A stretch of DNA of 64,000 nucleotides from Lysinibacillus pinottii (GTDB lineage Bacteria > Bacillota > Bacilli > Bacillales_A > Planococcaceae), in NCBI RefSeq assembly GCF_024753545.1, contig NZ_JANTOO010000013.1:62001-126000 (forward strand). Direction: 5' to 3'. Of this stretch, positions 26,301 to 32,998 are shown piece after piece. Each line of letters begins with the position of its first letter. Position 1 is the first letter of the stretch. The notes below the pieces were generated by a model. It made no database searches. It was given only the letters and a program-made list of their open reading frames with translations, and was not told the DNA's origin. A program made the translations under genes and the position numbers.

Positions 26301-26621
26301 ATGTTAAAACATTCAGGGGAGTTACCGATTATCGGGGTTAATACTTACTTGAACCCAAACCCAGCTTCTGATGCTGATATTGATAATATGGAAATTGCTC
26401 GTGCATCGACGGAAGAGAAGGAAACACAAATTCACAATTTACAAGCTTTCTGGAAGGCCAATGAAGCTAAAAGCGAGGCGGCCATTAAACGATTACAAGA
26501 CGTAGCTGTTCATAATGGAAATATCTTTGCGGAATTAATGGAAACTGTCAAAGTAGCTAGCTTGGGACAAATTACGAAAGCTTTATATGAAGTTGGTGGA
26601 CAATATCGTCGTAATATGTAG
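23373..26621 (+). CDS. icmF: Fused isobutyryl-CoA mutase with chaperone GTPase (IcmF), B12-dependent
   Basis: Adenosylcobalamin radical enzyme interconverting isobutyryl-CoA and butyryl-CoA. Domain order is the IcmF one. First comes an N-terminal B12-binding domain with D23-G-H25-D-A-S (H25 the likely cobalt ligand). Next is a MeaB-like G-protein domain with the P-loop GTGGAGKS (203-210). A linker and a C-terminal TIM-barrel mutase domain with GVFQFKREGEDP and SISGYHIAEAGANP follow. The GVF-type active-site segment fits isobutyryl/branched-chain mutases and not methylmalonyl-CoA mutase. Length 1082 aa is typical. It uses the cofactor supplied by the B12 operon in this window. The ATG follows AAGGGGAGAG. 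Confidence 0.95.
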   Translation: MTKVEVYRPKNHVRFVTASSLFDGHDASVNIMRRILQSSGVEVIHLGHNRSVEEVVNAAIQEDAQGIAISSYQGGHMEYFKYMYDLLREKGAPHIKIYGGGGGVILPREIKELHSYGIAGIFSPEDGRVLGLQGMINEQIKGTDFPTATGSYLEKLESLTTETPEILANLITAAESNDDEDTKKMLEEARKRSKGTPVMGITGTGGAGKSSLTDELIRRFLKEFPEKRVAILSVDPTKQKTGGALLGDRIRMNAIFNNRVYMRSLATRGSRTELTASIGDVIDVVRVAGYDLIIVETSGIGQGDAEITKYTDLSMYVMTSEFGAPTQLEKIDMIDFADVIAINKFERKGSEDALRQVQKQYQRSRELWDESLDNMPVYGTIASQFNDKGTNALFAALVQIINQKVGSDWETSYEQFAKTQKQDVIIPNDRRYYLRELTDTVRGYHKKTEQQVAFARRLFQLEGAIAAVKEKAPDDALITSLNSLAEGVRDELTAESKRILDNWQALKDAYAGDEFVTKVRDKEIRTILKTTSLSGTKIPKVVLPKFEDYGEILRWVYKENVPGEFPYTAGVFQFKREGEDPKRQFAGEGTPERTNKRFHYLSKDDDAKRLSTAFDSVTLYGEDPDYRPDIYGKVGESGVSICTLEDMKKLYAGFDLCAPSTSVSMTINGPAPIILAMFMNTAIDQQIKLREQELGRTLTVEEFTETREKTLQVVRGTVQADILKEDQGQNTCIFSTEFALRMMGDIQQYFIDHKVRNYYSVSISGYHIAEAGANPISQLAFTLANGFTYVEYYLSRGMNINDFAPNLSFFFSNGLDPEYTVIGRVARRIWAIVMRDKYGANERAQKLKYHIQTSGRSLHAQEIDFNDIRTTLQALMALQDNCNSLHTNAYDEAITTPTEESVRRAMAIQMIITKEHGLAKNENPLQGAFIVEELTDLVEEAVLEEFDRINDRGGVLGAMETQYQRGKIQEESMHYEMLKHSGELPIIGVNTYLNPNPASDADIDNMEIARASTEEKETQIHNLQAFWKANEAKSEAAIKRLQDVAVHNGNIFAELMETVKVASLGQITKALYEVGGQYRRNM

Positions 26622-26686
26622 ACAGAGATAAACAATTTTACACGTTTACAAATACTTTTTTAATGTATAAGCTTCTCTAGTTTTTT

Positions 26687-26724
26687 AGTGTCTAGTCTTA
26701 GGATTAGGCACTTCTTTTTTTTTT
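26687..26724 (+). terminator. Terminator after icmF
   Basis: An 11-bp stem (26687-26697 with 26702-26712, two G-U pairs), 4-nt loop and a long T run. Confidence 0.88.
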
Positions 26725-26767
26725 CGCTATAATAGAAATGTAAAAAAAAGGGGAGGCGCGGTAGAGG

Positions 26768-26926
26768 ATGAAATCAGCTATTCACTACATAATTGTATTA
26801 GCTTTAGTATTGGGAGCCATTTTCCTGTATAATAAGCAAATTGGCGCTATTCCTTTACTACTATTATCTGTCTATTTGTTTTATCTTGGCATTAAAAAAA
26901 TGCGTAATATAAAAAACAGTAATTGA
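26768..26926 (+). CDS. Small two-segment membrane protein, unknown function
   Basis: A 52-codon frame, starting MKSAIHYIIVLALVLGAIFL, with two hydrophobic segments split by the polar turn YNKQIG and a basic C terminus (KKMRNIKN). A TATAAT (26728-26733) lies right after the icmF terminator, and a GGGGAGG site is 12 nt before the ATG. Hydrophobic pattern, promoter and positive-inside tail support a real gene, but I recognise no family. Length alone could still be chance. It precedes rpoE by about 150 nt. Confidence 0.6.
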   Translation: MKSAIHYIIVLALVLGAIFLYNKQIGAIPLLLLSVYLFYLGIKKMRNIKNSN

Positions 26927-27078
26927 AGCTAGCAAAGGGGCTAAAACTTTGTATATAATGGGTATTATGCTTATTGTATGGAAAGTACCTTTTGCGTGGC
27001 CATTTTGCTGCGCTTGGAAAATAAAGCACCATGTAATTTTAAAACGTCCATTGTGATGAGGGAAAGGAAGTGCACGAA

Positions 27079-27624
27079 TTGAATTTTCGTGAAATGACAA
27101 AGGAACAATTAACAGAAGAGTCGTTAATTAACTTAGCGTATGTAATTTTAAATGAAAAACGTGCCTCAGTAACTTTTAATGATTTGTTAAAAATAATTCA
27201 AGAGCTTGTAGGCTACAGTGATGAAGAAATTAAATCCCGCCTACTACAATTTTACACAGATCTTAATGTAGATGGCCGCTTCTTATATAACCAAGAAACA
27301 GGCTGGGGCTTACGTGAATGGTTTAAAGTAGAGCAGATTGAGGAAGAAACAGCACCGTCTGTTAAAACTCAAAAGAAAAAATCTAAAGCTTCTGCGGATG
27401 AAGATGATGATCTAGAAGAAGATATCGATTTGGATGAAGAAGATATCGACTTCGACGAGGACTATGAAGAATTCGTGGATGAAGAAGAGATAGACGAAGA
27501 AGATGAAGATAAAGAAGATATTGATTTTGATGAAGACGAAGATTTAGAAGATATTGAAGAAATCGATGAAGAGTTTATTGATGAAGAAGAAGAGGAGTTC
27601 GAAGAAGAAGAGGAAGAAATCTAA
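27079..27624 (+). CDS. rpoE: RNA polymerase delta subunit
   Basis: Accessory subunit of Gram-positive RNA polymerase that increases transcript release and recycling. An N-terminal globular domain (LINLAYVILNEKRASVTFND to YTDLNVDGRF.WGLREWF, about residues 12-88) is followed by a basic patch (KKKSK, near 103) and an almost purely Asp/Glu tail of about 75 residues, as in B. subtilis. I chose the TTG at 27079, 8 nt after AAAGGAAG; the GTG at 27070 abuts that site. The gene lies directly before pyrG as in other Bacillales. Confidence 0.95.
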   Translation: MNFREMTKEQLTEESLINLAYVILNEKRASVTFNDLLKIIQELVGYSDEEIKSRLLQFYTDLNVDGRFLYNQETGWGLREWFKVEQIEEETAPSVKTQKKKSKASADEDDDLEEDIDLDEEDIDFDEDYEEFVDEEEIDEEDEDKEDIDFDEDEDLEDIEEIDEEFIDEEEEEFEEEEEEI

Positions 27625-27672
27625 AACCTCACTCTTAGAATTTTCTTACTTTTATGCTTGATGTAAAAATTC

Positions 27673-27711
27673 TTGACTTCTATCACGGTTACGTTTAATC
27701 TTTTACTTGGG
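27673..27711 (+). promoter_or_regulatory. Candidate pyrG promoter with GGGCTCC start region
   Basis: TTGACT (27673-27678), 17-bp spacer, a weak -10 (TAATCT, 27696-27701), then 7 nt to GGGCTCC (27709-27715). In B. subtilis pyrG the transcript starts with GGGCUC, and at low CTP extra G residues are added by reiterative transcription. The same start sequence at the right distance from a -10 suggests the same control here. Confidence 0.7.
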
Positions 27712-27747
27712 CTCCTTAAAAAAAAGGAGAAAGACCGTGTATATAAT

Positions 27748-27787
27748 ACGCTCCCCCTGCAGACCTTGCAGGAGGAGCGTTTTTTTG
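27748..27787 (+). terminator. pyrG attenuator (also could end rpoE)
   Basis: A 14-bp stem with one mismatch (27748-27761 with 27767-27780), GACCT loop and T7. Its 5' arm contains CUCCCCC, which could pair with a poly-G 5' end and disrupt the terminator, as in the known pyrG mechanism. Confidence 0.85.
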
Positions 27788-28066
27788 TTTTTAACTTTAT
27801 TCAGACTAGCTCTCCCATACTTTTTGCGCGGATATGAATATAAATGTTTTAAAGTATTCATGATGTATAGTAAACGGTGACTGAATAAATGTTAAAGTTT
27901 TAAGGTTTAAAGGAAAGTGGAAAAGAGATAGAAACGATGACAGCTTCGAATCGACTACAAATTTGTAGACATTCTCGGCTTTTCTTTTTTTAGGGTGTTT
28001 GACTGTCAGATGTTCTAATCCCTAACAAAACAACTTATCTAGCAATTCTAAAGGAGGAATTTTTTC
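27788..28066 (+). other. Untranslated leader between attenuator and pyrG
   Basis: About 280 bases without a credible gene. It contains a palindrome (CTACAAATTTGTAG within 27956-27971) followed by CGGCTTTTCTTTTTTT, which could be a second hairpin with a U-rich tail. The pyrG ribosome site AAAGGAGGAA lies at the end. Confidence 0.5.
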
Positions 28067-29659
28067 ATGACGAAGTATATTTTTGTAACAGGTGGGGTTG
28101 TATCATCACTTGGAAAAGGGATTGTTGCAGCATCTCTAGGCCGTTTATTAAAAAACCGCGGTTTAGAAGTTACGATTCAAAAATTTGACCCATATATTAA
28201 TATCGATCCAGGTACAATGAGTCCTTATCAACATGGTGAGGTTTTTGTAACAGATGATGGTGCTGAGGCTGACTTAGATTTAGGACATTATGAACGTTTT
28301 ATTGATATTAACCTAGGAAAGCATTCTACAGTAACTTCAGGTCGTGTGTATCAATCTGTATTACAGAAGGAACGTCGTGGTGATTACAACGGTGGTACTG
28401 TACAAGTTATTCCTCACATTACAAATGAAATTAAAGATCGTATCCAACGTGCTGGTCGCGAGACAAATGCAGACGTTGTTATTACAGAAGTAGGTGGAAC
28501 AGTAGGCGATATTGAATCCTTACCTTTCCTTGAAGCTATCCGTCAAATGAAAACTAATTTAGGTCATAACAATGTAATGTATATCCACTGTACATTGATT
28601 CCTTATATTAAAGCAGCTGGTGAACTAAAAACAAAGCCAACTCAGCATTCCGTAAAAGAGTTACGTTCTTTAGGTATTCAACCAAATATTATCGTTGTGC
28701 GTACTGAACAAGAGGTTCCACAAGATATGAAAGAGAAATTAGCTTTATTCTGTGATGTTCAACCACATGAAATTATTGAATCACGTGATGCGGAGCATTT
28801 ATATGAAGTACCATTAAACCTACATGCCCAAGATATTGATGATATCGTTCTTGACCATTTTGGTATTACAGCTCCAGAAGCTGATATGGAAGAATGGCGT
28901 GAGCTGGTAGACAAAGTGAAAAACTTACCAAACAAAAGAAAAGTAGCGTTAGTCGGGAAATATGTAGAACTACAGGATGCTTATATTTCAGTGGTAGAAG
29001 CATTGAAGCATGCAGGCTATGTTTATAATTCTGATATTGAAATTGACTGGATTAATGCAGAACATGTCAATGCTGATAATGTAGCTGCACTATTAAAAGA
29101 TGCTGATGCGATTTTAGTACCAGGTGGCTTCGGTGATCGTGGTGTAGAAGGGAAAATTTTAGCAACGCAATTTGCGCGTGAAAATAATGTACCATTCTTA
29201 GGTATCTGCTTAGGTATGCAGCTTGCAACAATTGAATATGCACGTAATGTACTAGGCCTAAAAGGTGCTCATTCTACAGAGCTTGATGCAAACACAGAGT
29301 ACCCAATTATCGACTTCTTACCAGATCAAAATGATAGTGTAGACATTGGCGGAACATTACGTTTAGGATTATACCCATGTAAATTAAAAGACGGATCTAA
29401 GGCAAGTGAAGCATATGGCAAAGAGCTTGTTTATGAGCGTCATCGTCATCGTTATGAATTTAACAATGAATATCGTGAAGCAATGGAAGCAGCTGGTCTT
29501 GTCTTCTCAGGTACAAGCCCTGATGGTAAGCTAGTTGAAATTATTGAGCTACCAGAGAATAATTTCTTTGTAGCATGTCAATTCCACCCAGAGTTAGTGT
29601 CACGACCAAATCGTCCACAACCTCTGTTCCGTGACTTTATCGGCGCAACATTTAAATAA
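28067..29659 (+). CDS. pyrG: CTP synthase
   Basis: Converts UTP to CTP with ATP and glutamine. The N-terminal synthetase domain (about 1-265) begins KYIFVTGGVVSSLGKGI and contains the SPYQHGEVFVTDDGAEADLD-type region. The C-terminal class I glutamine amidotransferase domain has the nucleophile C381 in GICLGMQ and the CQFHPEL His-Glu pair. Length (530 aa) is normal. The ATG follows AAAGGAGGAA. A candidate reiterative-G attenuator upstream suggests control by CTP level. Confidence 0.97.
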   Translation: MTKYIFVTGGVVSSLGKGIVAASLGRLLKNRGLEVTIQKFDPYINIDPGTMSPYQHGEVFVTDDGAEADLDLGHYERFIDINLGKHSTVTSGRVYQSVLQKERRGDYNGGTVQVIPHITNEIKDRIQRAGRETNADVVITEVGGTVGDIESLPFLEAIRQMKTNLGHNNVMYIHCTLIPYIKAAGELKTKPTQHSVKELRSLGIQPNIIVVRTEQEVPQDMKEKLALFCDVQPHEIIESRDAEHLYEVPLNLHAQDIDDIVLDHFGITAPEADMEEWRELVDKVKNLPNKRKVALVGKYVELQDAYISVVEALKHAGYVYNSDIEIDWINAEHVNADNVAALLKDADAILVPGGFGDRGVEGKILATQFARENNVPFLGICLGMQLATIEYARNVLGLKGAHSTELDANTEYPIIDFLPDQNDSVDIGGTLRLGLYPCKLKDGSKASEAYGKELVYERHRHRYEFNNEYREAMEAAGLVFSGTSPDGKLVEIIELPENNFFVACQFHPELVSRPNRPQPLFRDFIGATFK

Positions 29660-29662
29660 ACA

Positions 29663-29699
29663 AAAAAGAGTTGTCTCGGAATATGAGACAACTCTTTTT
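29663..29699. terminator. Bidirectional terminator between pyrG and ywjG
   Basis: A 15-bp perfect stem (29663-29677 with 29685-29699) with A and T runs at either end serves both converging genes. Confidence 0.93.
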
Positions 29700-29709
29700 A
29701 ATTGAATTA

Positions 29710-30240
29710 TTACAATTCTTCCTCATCAAAACCAAGCATATCATCATAGGCCATTTTGACAGCCTCATAAACAAAAAGCCCTGCAAGTGCATGTGGTACA
29801 ACTATCCGTTGACCTAAATCATTTGGCAATAAACCACCCTTTATACGAGTAGAAACATACGTATAGGCTAAGTCCATAAGAGGGTTTTCTGCACTGGCTG
29901 GTTCACTTGCAACAGCAGCGAAGGGAATAAATTGTGTATTTAATTTCTGAGCTAAAGCTAGTGCTTCTTCATCGTGTGCACTACGAGTAAAAATGCAAAC
30001 TCGATCAGCTTCTGTTAAGTTTGTATCAGAAGTCCAAGGCGCTAACTTACTAAATGGTTCCACTGCTTGCAGAGCATTTAATTCCACTGTCTGCATTTCT
30101 CCAAAGCAAGCGAAATAGACATTACCTTCGCCAATTGCAGCTTGTGCCAATAGCCTTGCAGTCTCCTCGATAGCATCCTCTTCATTTTGTGTAATTCTTT
30201 GTAATAATCCACTTACTTGTGTTGTTAGAATTTTTGACAT
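29710..30240 (-). CDS. ywjG: DUF2529 family protein YwjG
   Basis: A 176-residue soluble protein, recognised as YwjG/DUF2529 from sequence and from its position between pyrG and spo0F, as in B. subtilis. It looks like an alpha/beta fold resembling SIS phosphosugar-binding proteins, but no catalytic residues can be assigned. The ATG at 30240 follows GAGGTGGG; an in-frame start six codons upstream has no site. It is divergent from spo0F and has no known function. Confidence 0.85.
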   Translation of the reverse strand: MSKILTTQVSGLLQRITQNEEDAIEETARLLAQAAIGEGNVYFACFGEMQTVELNALQAVEPFSKLAPWTSDTNLTEADRVCIFTRSAHDEEALALAQKLNTQFIPFAAVASEPASAENPLMDLAYTYVSTRIKGGLLPNDLGQRIVVPHALAGLFVYEAVKMAYDDMLGFDEEEL

Positions 30241-30309
30241 GATCCCACCTCTACCCATATTATAGGGGTGAAAAAGGTAGAAAGCAAAAGCAGATAATTT
30301 ATAATACTA

Positions 30310-30338
30310 GAAGGTATTAAGCTGAAAAAGTAGAATTA
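30310..30338 (+). promoter_or_regulatory. Sigma-H promoter of spo0F
   Basis: GAAGGTATT (30310-30318) fits the sigma-H -35 RNAGGAWWW at 8 of 9 positions. GTAGAATTA (30330-30338) fits the -10 RNNGAATWW fully, and the spacing is 11 bp. B. subtilis spo0F is known to be sigma-H dependent. Confidence 0.8.
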
Positions 30339-30395
30339 TACATAATAAAGAATATTTTTGTGTAAGAATAAAATATAAAAAGGGCGGAATGAAAT

Positions 30396-30755
30396 GTGAA
30401 ACGATTACTAATTGTCGATGATCAGCAGGGAATTCGTTTGCTTTTAAATGAAGTGCTGAAAAAGGAAGGATATGTTACATATTTAGCAGCCAATGGCTTA
30501 GAGGCATTAAAGTATGCAGATGAACAAGACATGGATTGCGTATTACTAGATATGAAGATACCCGGAATGGATGGTATCGAAATTTTAAGACGTTTAAAAG
30601 AAAAGTTCCCAAAGCTTCCTGTATTTATGATGACAGCGTATGGCGAGCTAGATGTTGTACAAGAAGCTTTAAATCTAGGAGCGATTCGTTACTTTACGAA
30701 GCCTTTTGATATTTTTGAAGTACGTGATGAAGTCAACAAAGCGTTACAAGCATAA
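30396..30755 (+). CDS. spo0F: Sporulation phosphorelay response regulator Spo0F
   Basis: A single-domain receiver that relays phosphate from sensor kinases to Spo0B. The acidic pocket is V-D8-D9-Q, the phosphoacceptor is D52 in LLDMKIPGMDGIEIL, T81-type MMTAYGELD and the K of FTKPFD complete the active site. There is no output domain (119 aa). The DMKIPGMDGIEIL and TAYGELD stretches are near-identical to B. subtilis Spo0F. GTG start at 30396 after AAGGGCGG. A sigma-H promoter lies about 60 nt upstream. Confidence 0.96.
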   Translation: MKRLLIVDDQQGIRLLLNEVLKKEGYVTYLAANGLEALKYADEQDMDCVLLDMKIPGMDGIEILRRLKEKFPKLPVFMMTAYGELDVVQEALNLGAIRYFTKPFDIFEVRDEVNKALQA

Positions 30756-30757
30756 AG

Positions 30758-30788
30758 AACAGGCAGTGAGTACACGGCCTGTTTTCTT
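30758..30788 (+). terminator. Terminator after spo0F
   Basis: AACAGGC pairs with GCCTGTT, 12-nt loop, TTTTCTTT tail. Confidence 0.75.
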
Positions 30789-30816
30789 TATGCTTAAAAA
30801 AAGAGGGAGATTTTTT

Positions 30817-31203
30817 CAGGTTCAAGCGCTGTGGTTTAGTTGCCTACACATTGGTGTACACTGCCGCTTTGTTGGACTGCGCTTTCATGTAGAAAATAAT
30901 AGCCCTGCTTTTCAGGTTCAAGCGCTGTGGTTTAGTTACCTACACATTGGTGTACACTTCCGCTTTGTTGGACTGCGCTTTCATGTAGAAAATAATAGCC
31001 CCTGCTTTTCAGGTTCAAGCGCCGTCGTTACGTTGCACTGCACTTTGTCGACACTGCCGCTACGTTGCACTGCGCTTTCGTGTAGAAAATAATAGCCCCT
31101 GCTTTTCAGGTTCAAGCGCCGTCGTTACGTTGCACTGCACTTTGTCGACACTGCCGCTACGTTGCACTACGCTTTCGTGTAGAAAATAATAGCCCCTGCT
31201 TTT
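30817..31203 (+). repeat. Four tandem ~97-bp repeats derived from a terminator arm
   Basis: Units begin CAGGTTCAAGCG at 30817, 30913, 31010 and 31107 (96, 97, 97 and 97 bp). Units 1-2 and 3-4 form two near-identical pairs. Each unit ends in AAAATAATAGCCCCTG plus CTTTT (unit 1 lacks one C), which is the 5' arm and loop of the terminator at 31183-31219; only the last copy is followed by the 3' arm. An open frame runs through the first units, but it is repeat-driven and begins inside spo0F, so I do not call a gene. Confidence 0.92.
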
Positions 31204-31220
31204 CAGGGGCTATTATTTTT
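31183..31220 (+). terminator. Terminator closing the tandem repeat
   Basis: A 16-bp perfect stem (31183-31198 with 31204-31219), CTTTT loop, T5 tail. Its 5' arm is present four times, in each repeat. Confidence 0.92.
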
Positions 31221-31279
31221 GCTATGATTGAGGAGCATATTTATGTAGAAAGAATAGTCCTAAGAGGAGGATTTTTAGT

Positions 31280-32134
31280 ATGGCATTAGTATCTATGAAA
31301 GAGATGTTAATTAAAGCAAAAGCAGAGGGTTATGCTGTTGGTCAATTCAACATTAACAACCTTGAGTGGACACAAGCAATTTTACAAGCAGCTGAAGAAG
31401 AAAAATCTCCAGTGATTCTTGGTGTATCTGAAGGTGCAGGGAAATACATGGGCGGATTTATTTCTGTTGTTCACATGGTAAAGGGTTTAATGGAATCCTA
31501 CGGTACTACAGTTCCAGTAGCCATTCATCTTGACCATGGTTCTAGCTTTGCAAAATGTAAAGAGGCAATTGATGCAGGCTTTACTTCTGTGATGATTGAT
31601 GCTTCACACCATCCATTTGAGGAAAATGTGAAAATTACTTCAGAAGTAGTAGAATATGCACATGCTAAAGGCGTTTCTGTAGAAGCGGAATTAGGAACAG
31701 TTGGTGGAGATGAAGATGGCGTAATCGGCGGTATTATTTATGCTAACCCTGAAGAATGCCGTAAAATGGTTGAGCTTACAGACATCGACTGCTTAGCGCC
31801 AGCACTCGGCTCAGTACATGGTCCTTACAAAGGAGAACCAAATCTAGGCTTCAAGGAAATGGAAGAAATCTCTAAATTGGCAGATCTTCCGTTAGTATTA
31901 CATGGTGGTACAGGTATTCCAACAAAAGATATCCAACGTTCTATTTCATTAGGTACAGCAAAAATTAACGTTAATACTGAAAATCAAATTGAAGCAACAA
32001 AAGCAATCCGTGAGATTCTTGACAATGACAAAGTTGTTTACGATCCTCGTAAATTCCTTGGTCCTGCAAGAGAAGCAATTAAAGCAACGGTTATTGGTAA
32101 AATTCGCGAATTTGGTAGTGCACAAAAAGCATAA
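31280..32134 (+). CDS. fba: Fructose-bisphosphate aldolase, class II
   Basis: Zinc-dependent aldolase acting on fructose 1,6-bisphosphate in glycolysis/gluconeogenesis. Metal and substrate motifs are visible: HLDHGSS, DASHHPFEENV, VEAELGTVGGDEDGV, and LHGGTGI near the C terminus. Length (284 aa) equals that of B. subtilis FbaA. The ATG follows TAAGAGGAGG. It is the first gene of the fba-ywjH-murA-glpX-rho block, separated from spo0F by the tandem repeat. Confidence 0.95.
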   Translation: MALVSMKEMLIKAKAEGYAVGQFNINNLEWTQAILQAAEEEKSPVILGVSEGAGKYMGGFISVVHMVKGLMESYGTTVPVAIHLDHGSSFAKCKEAIDAGFTSVMIDASHHPFEENVKITSEVVEYAHAKGVSVEAELGTVGGDEDGVIGGIIYANPEECRKMVELTDIDCLAPALGSVHGPYKGEPNLGFKEMEEISKLADLPLVLHGGTGIPTKDIQRSISLGTAKINVNTENQIEATKAIREILDNDKVVYDPRKFLGPAREAIKATVIGKIREFGSAQKA

Positions 32135-32180
32135 TTTTTGCATTTAATATGTTACAAAAGCATAGATAAATACACATAAT

Positions 32181-32222
32181 AAGAGAAGTGTTGATGCTTT
32201 CAATCGACCTTCTCTTGTTTTT
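32181..32222 (+). terminator. Terminator after fba
   Basis: AAGAGAAG pairs with CTTCTCTT, with partial inner pairing, then GTTTTTG. Confidence 0.75.
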
Positions 32223-32284
32223 GAAATAAAGAAATTTTGGAAAAATATTTAATAATATAAGAAAAATGATCAGGAGGAAATAAT

Positions 32285-32935
32285 ATGAAATTTTTTATTG
32301 ATACAGCAAATTTTGAAGAGATTAAAGAGGCACATGCATGGGGGATTTTATCAGGAGTTACAACAAACCCATCATTAGTGGCTAAAGAAGAAAATGTTTC
32401 TTTCCATGATCGTCTTCGTGAAATTGCTGAGCTTGTCGATGGCTCGGTAAGCGGAGAAGTTATTGCATTGGATGCAGAAGGAATGATTAAAGAGGGCTTG
32501 GAATTAGCTGCTATTGCTCCTAACATTACAGTGAAACTACCAATGACTCCAGCGGGATTAGAAGCTTGTCGTTTCTTTGCAAACAAAGGAATTAAAACAA
32601 ACGTAACATTAATTTTTAGTGCAAACCAAGCATTAATGGCTGCGCGTGCAGGTGCTACATATGTATCACCATTTATCGGCCGTTTAGATGACATTGGTCA
32701 AAATGGTGTAGAGCTAATTGAAACAATTGCTGACATGTTTACAATTCATAATATTGATACACAAATTATTGCTGCCTCTGTTCGTCACCCTCAGCACGTT
32801 ACGGCTGCAGCTTTAGCTGGCGCGCATATTTCAACAACTCCATTTAAAGTTTTAAAACAACTTTTCCACCATCCATTAACGGAAAAAGGAATTGAAGGAT
32901 TTTTAGCGGATTGGAATAAGAGAAAAGGCGAATAA
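32285..32935 (+). CDS. tal: Transaldolase, TalC/fructose-6-phosphate aldolase subfamily (YwjH)
   Basis: Schiff-base aldolase of the pentose phosphate pathway. The N terminus MKFFIDTANFEEI and GVTTNPSLVAKE are characteristic, and the catalytic Lys is in ITVKLPMT. TNVTLIFSANQALMAARAGA and SPFIGRLDDIG follow. At 216 aa it is the short type. Transaldolase and fructose-6-phosphate aldolase activities cannot be separated by eye. The ATG follows CAGGAGGAA. Confidence 0.93.
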   Translation: MKFFIDTANFEEIKEAHAWGILSGVTTNPSLVAKEENVSFHDRLREIAELVDGSVSGEVIALDAEGMIKEGLELAAIAPNITVKLPMTPAGLEACRFFANKGIKTNVTLIFSANQALMAARAGATYVSPFIGRLDDIGQNGVELIETIADMFTIHNIDTQIIAASVRHPQHVTAAALAGAHISTTPFKVLKQLFHHPLTEKGIEGFLADWNKRKGE

Positions 32936-32998
32936 TAAGAATATACAGTGAGCCAATTGCAAAAAATACTACTTTCCAATCATGAGGGAGAACGCAAA

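Noticed and set aside
30706..31092. 128-codon frame across the tandem repeats, translating as a repetitive protein
   Set aside because: It starts inside spo0F in another frame without a ribosome site, and its periodicity simply follows the DNA repeat; the unit is explained by the terminator arm.
30817..31203. CRISPR array
   Set aside because: Units are directly adjoining 97-bp copies without unique spacers or short palindromic repeats, and no cas genes are present.
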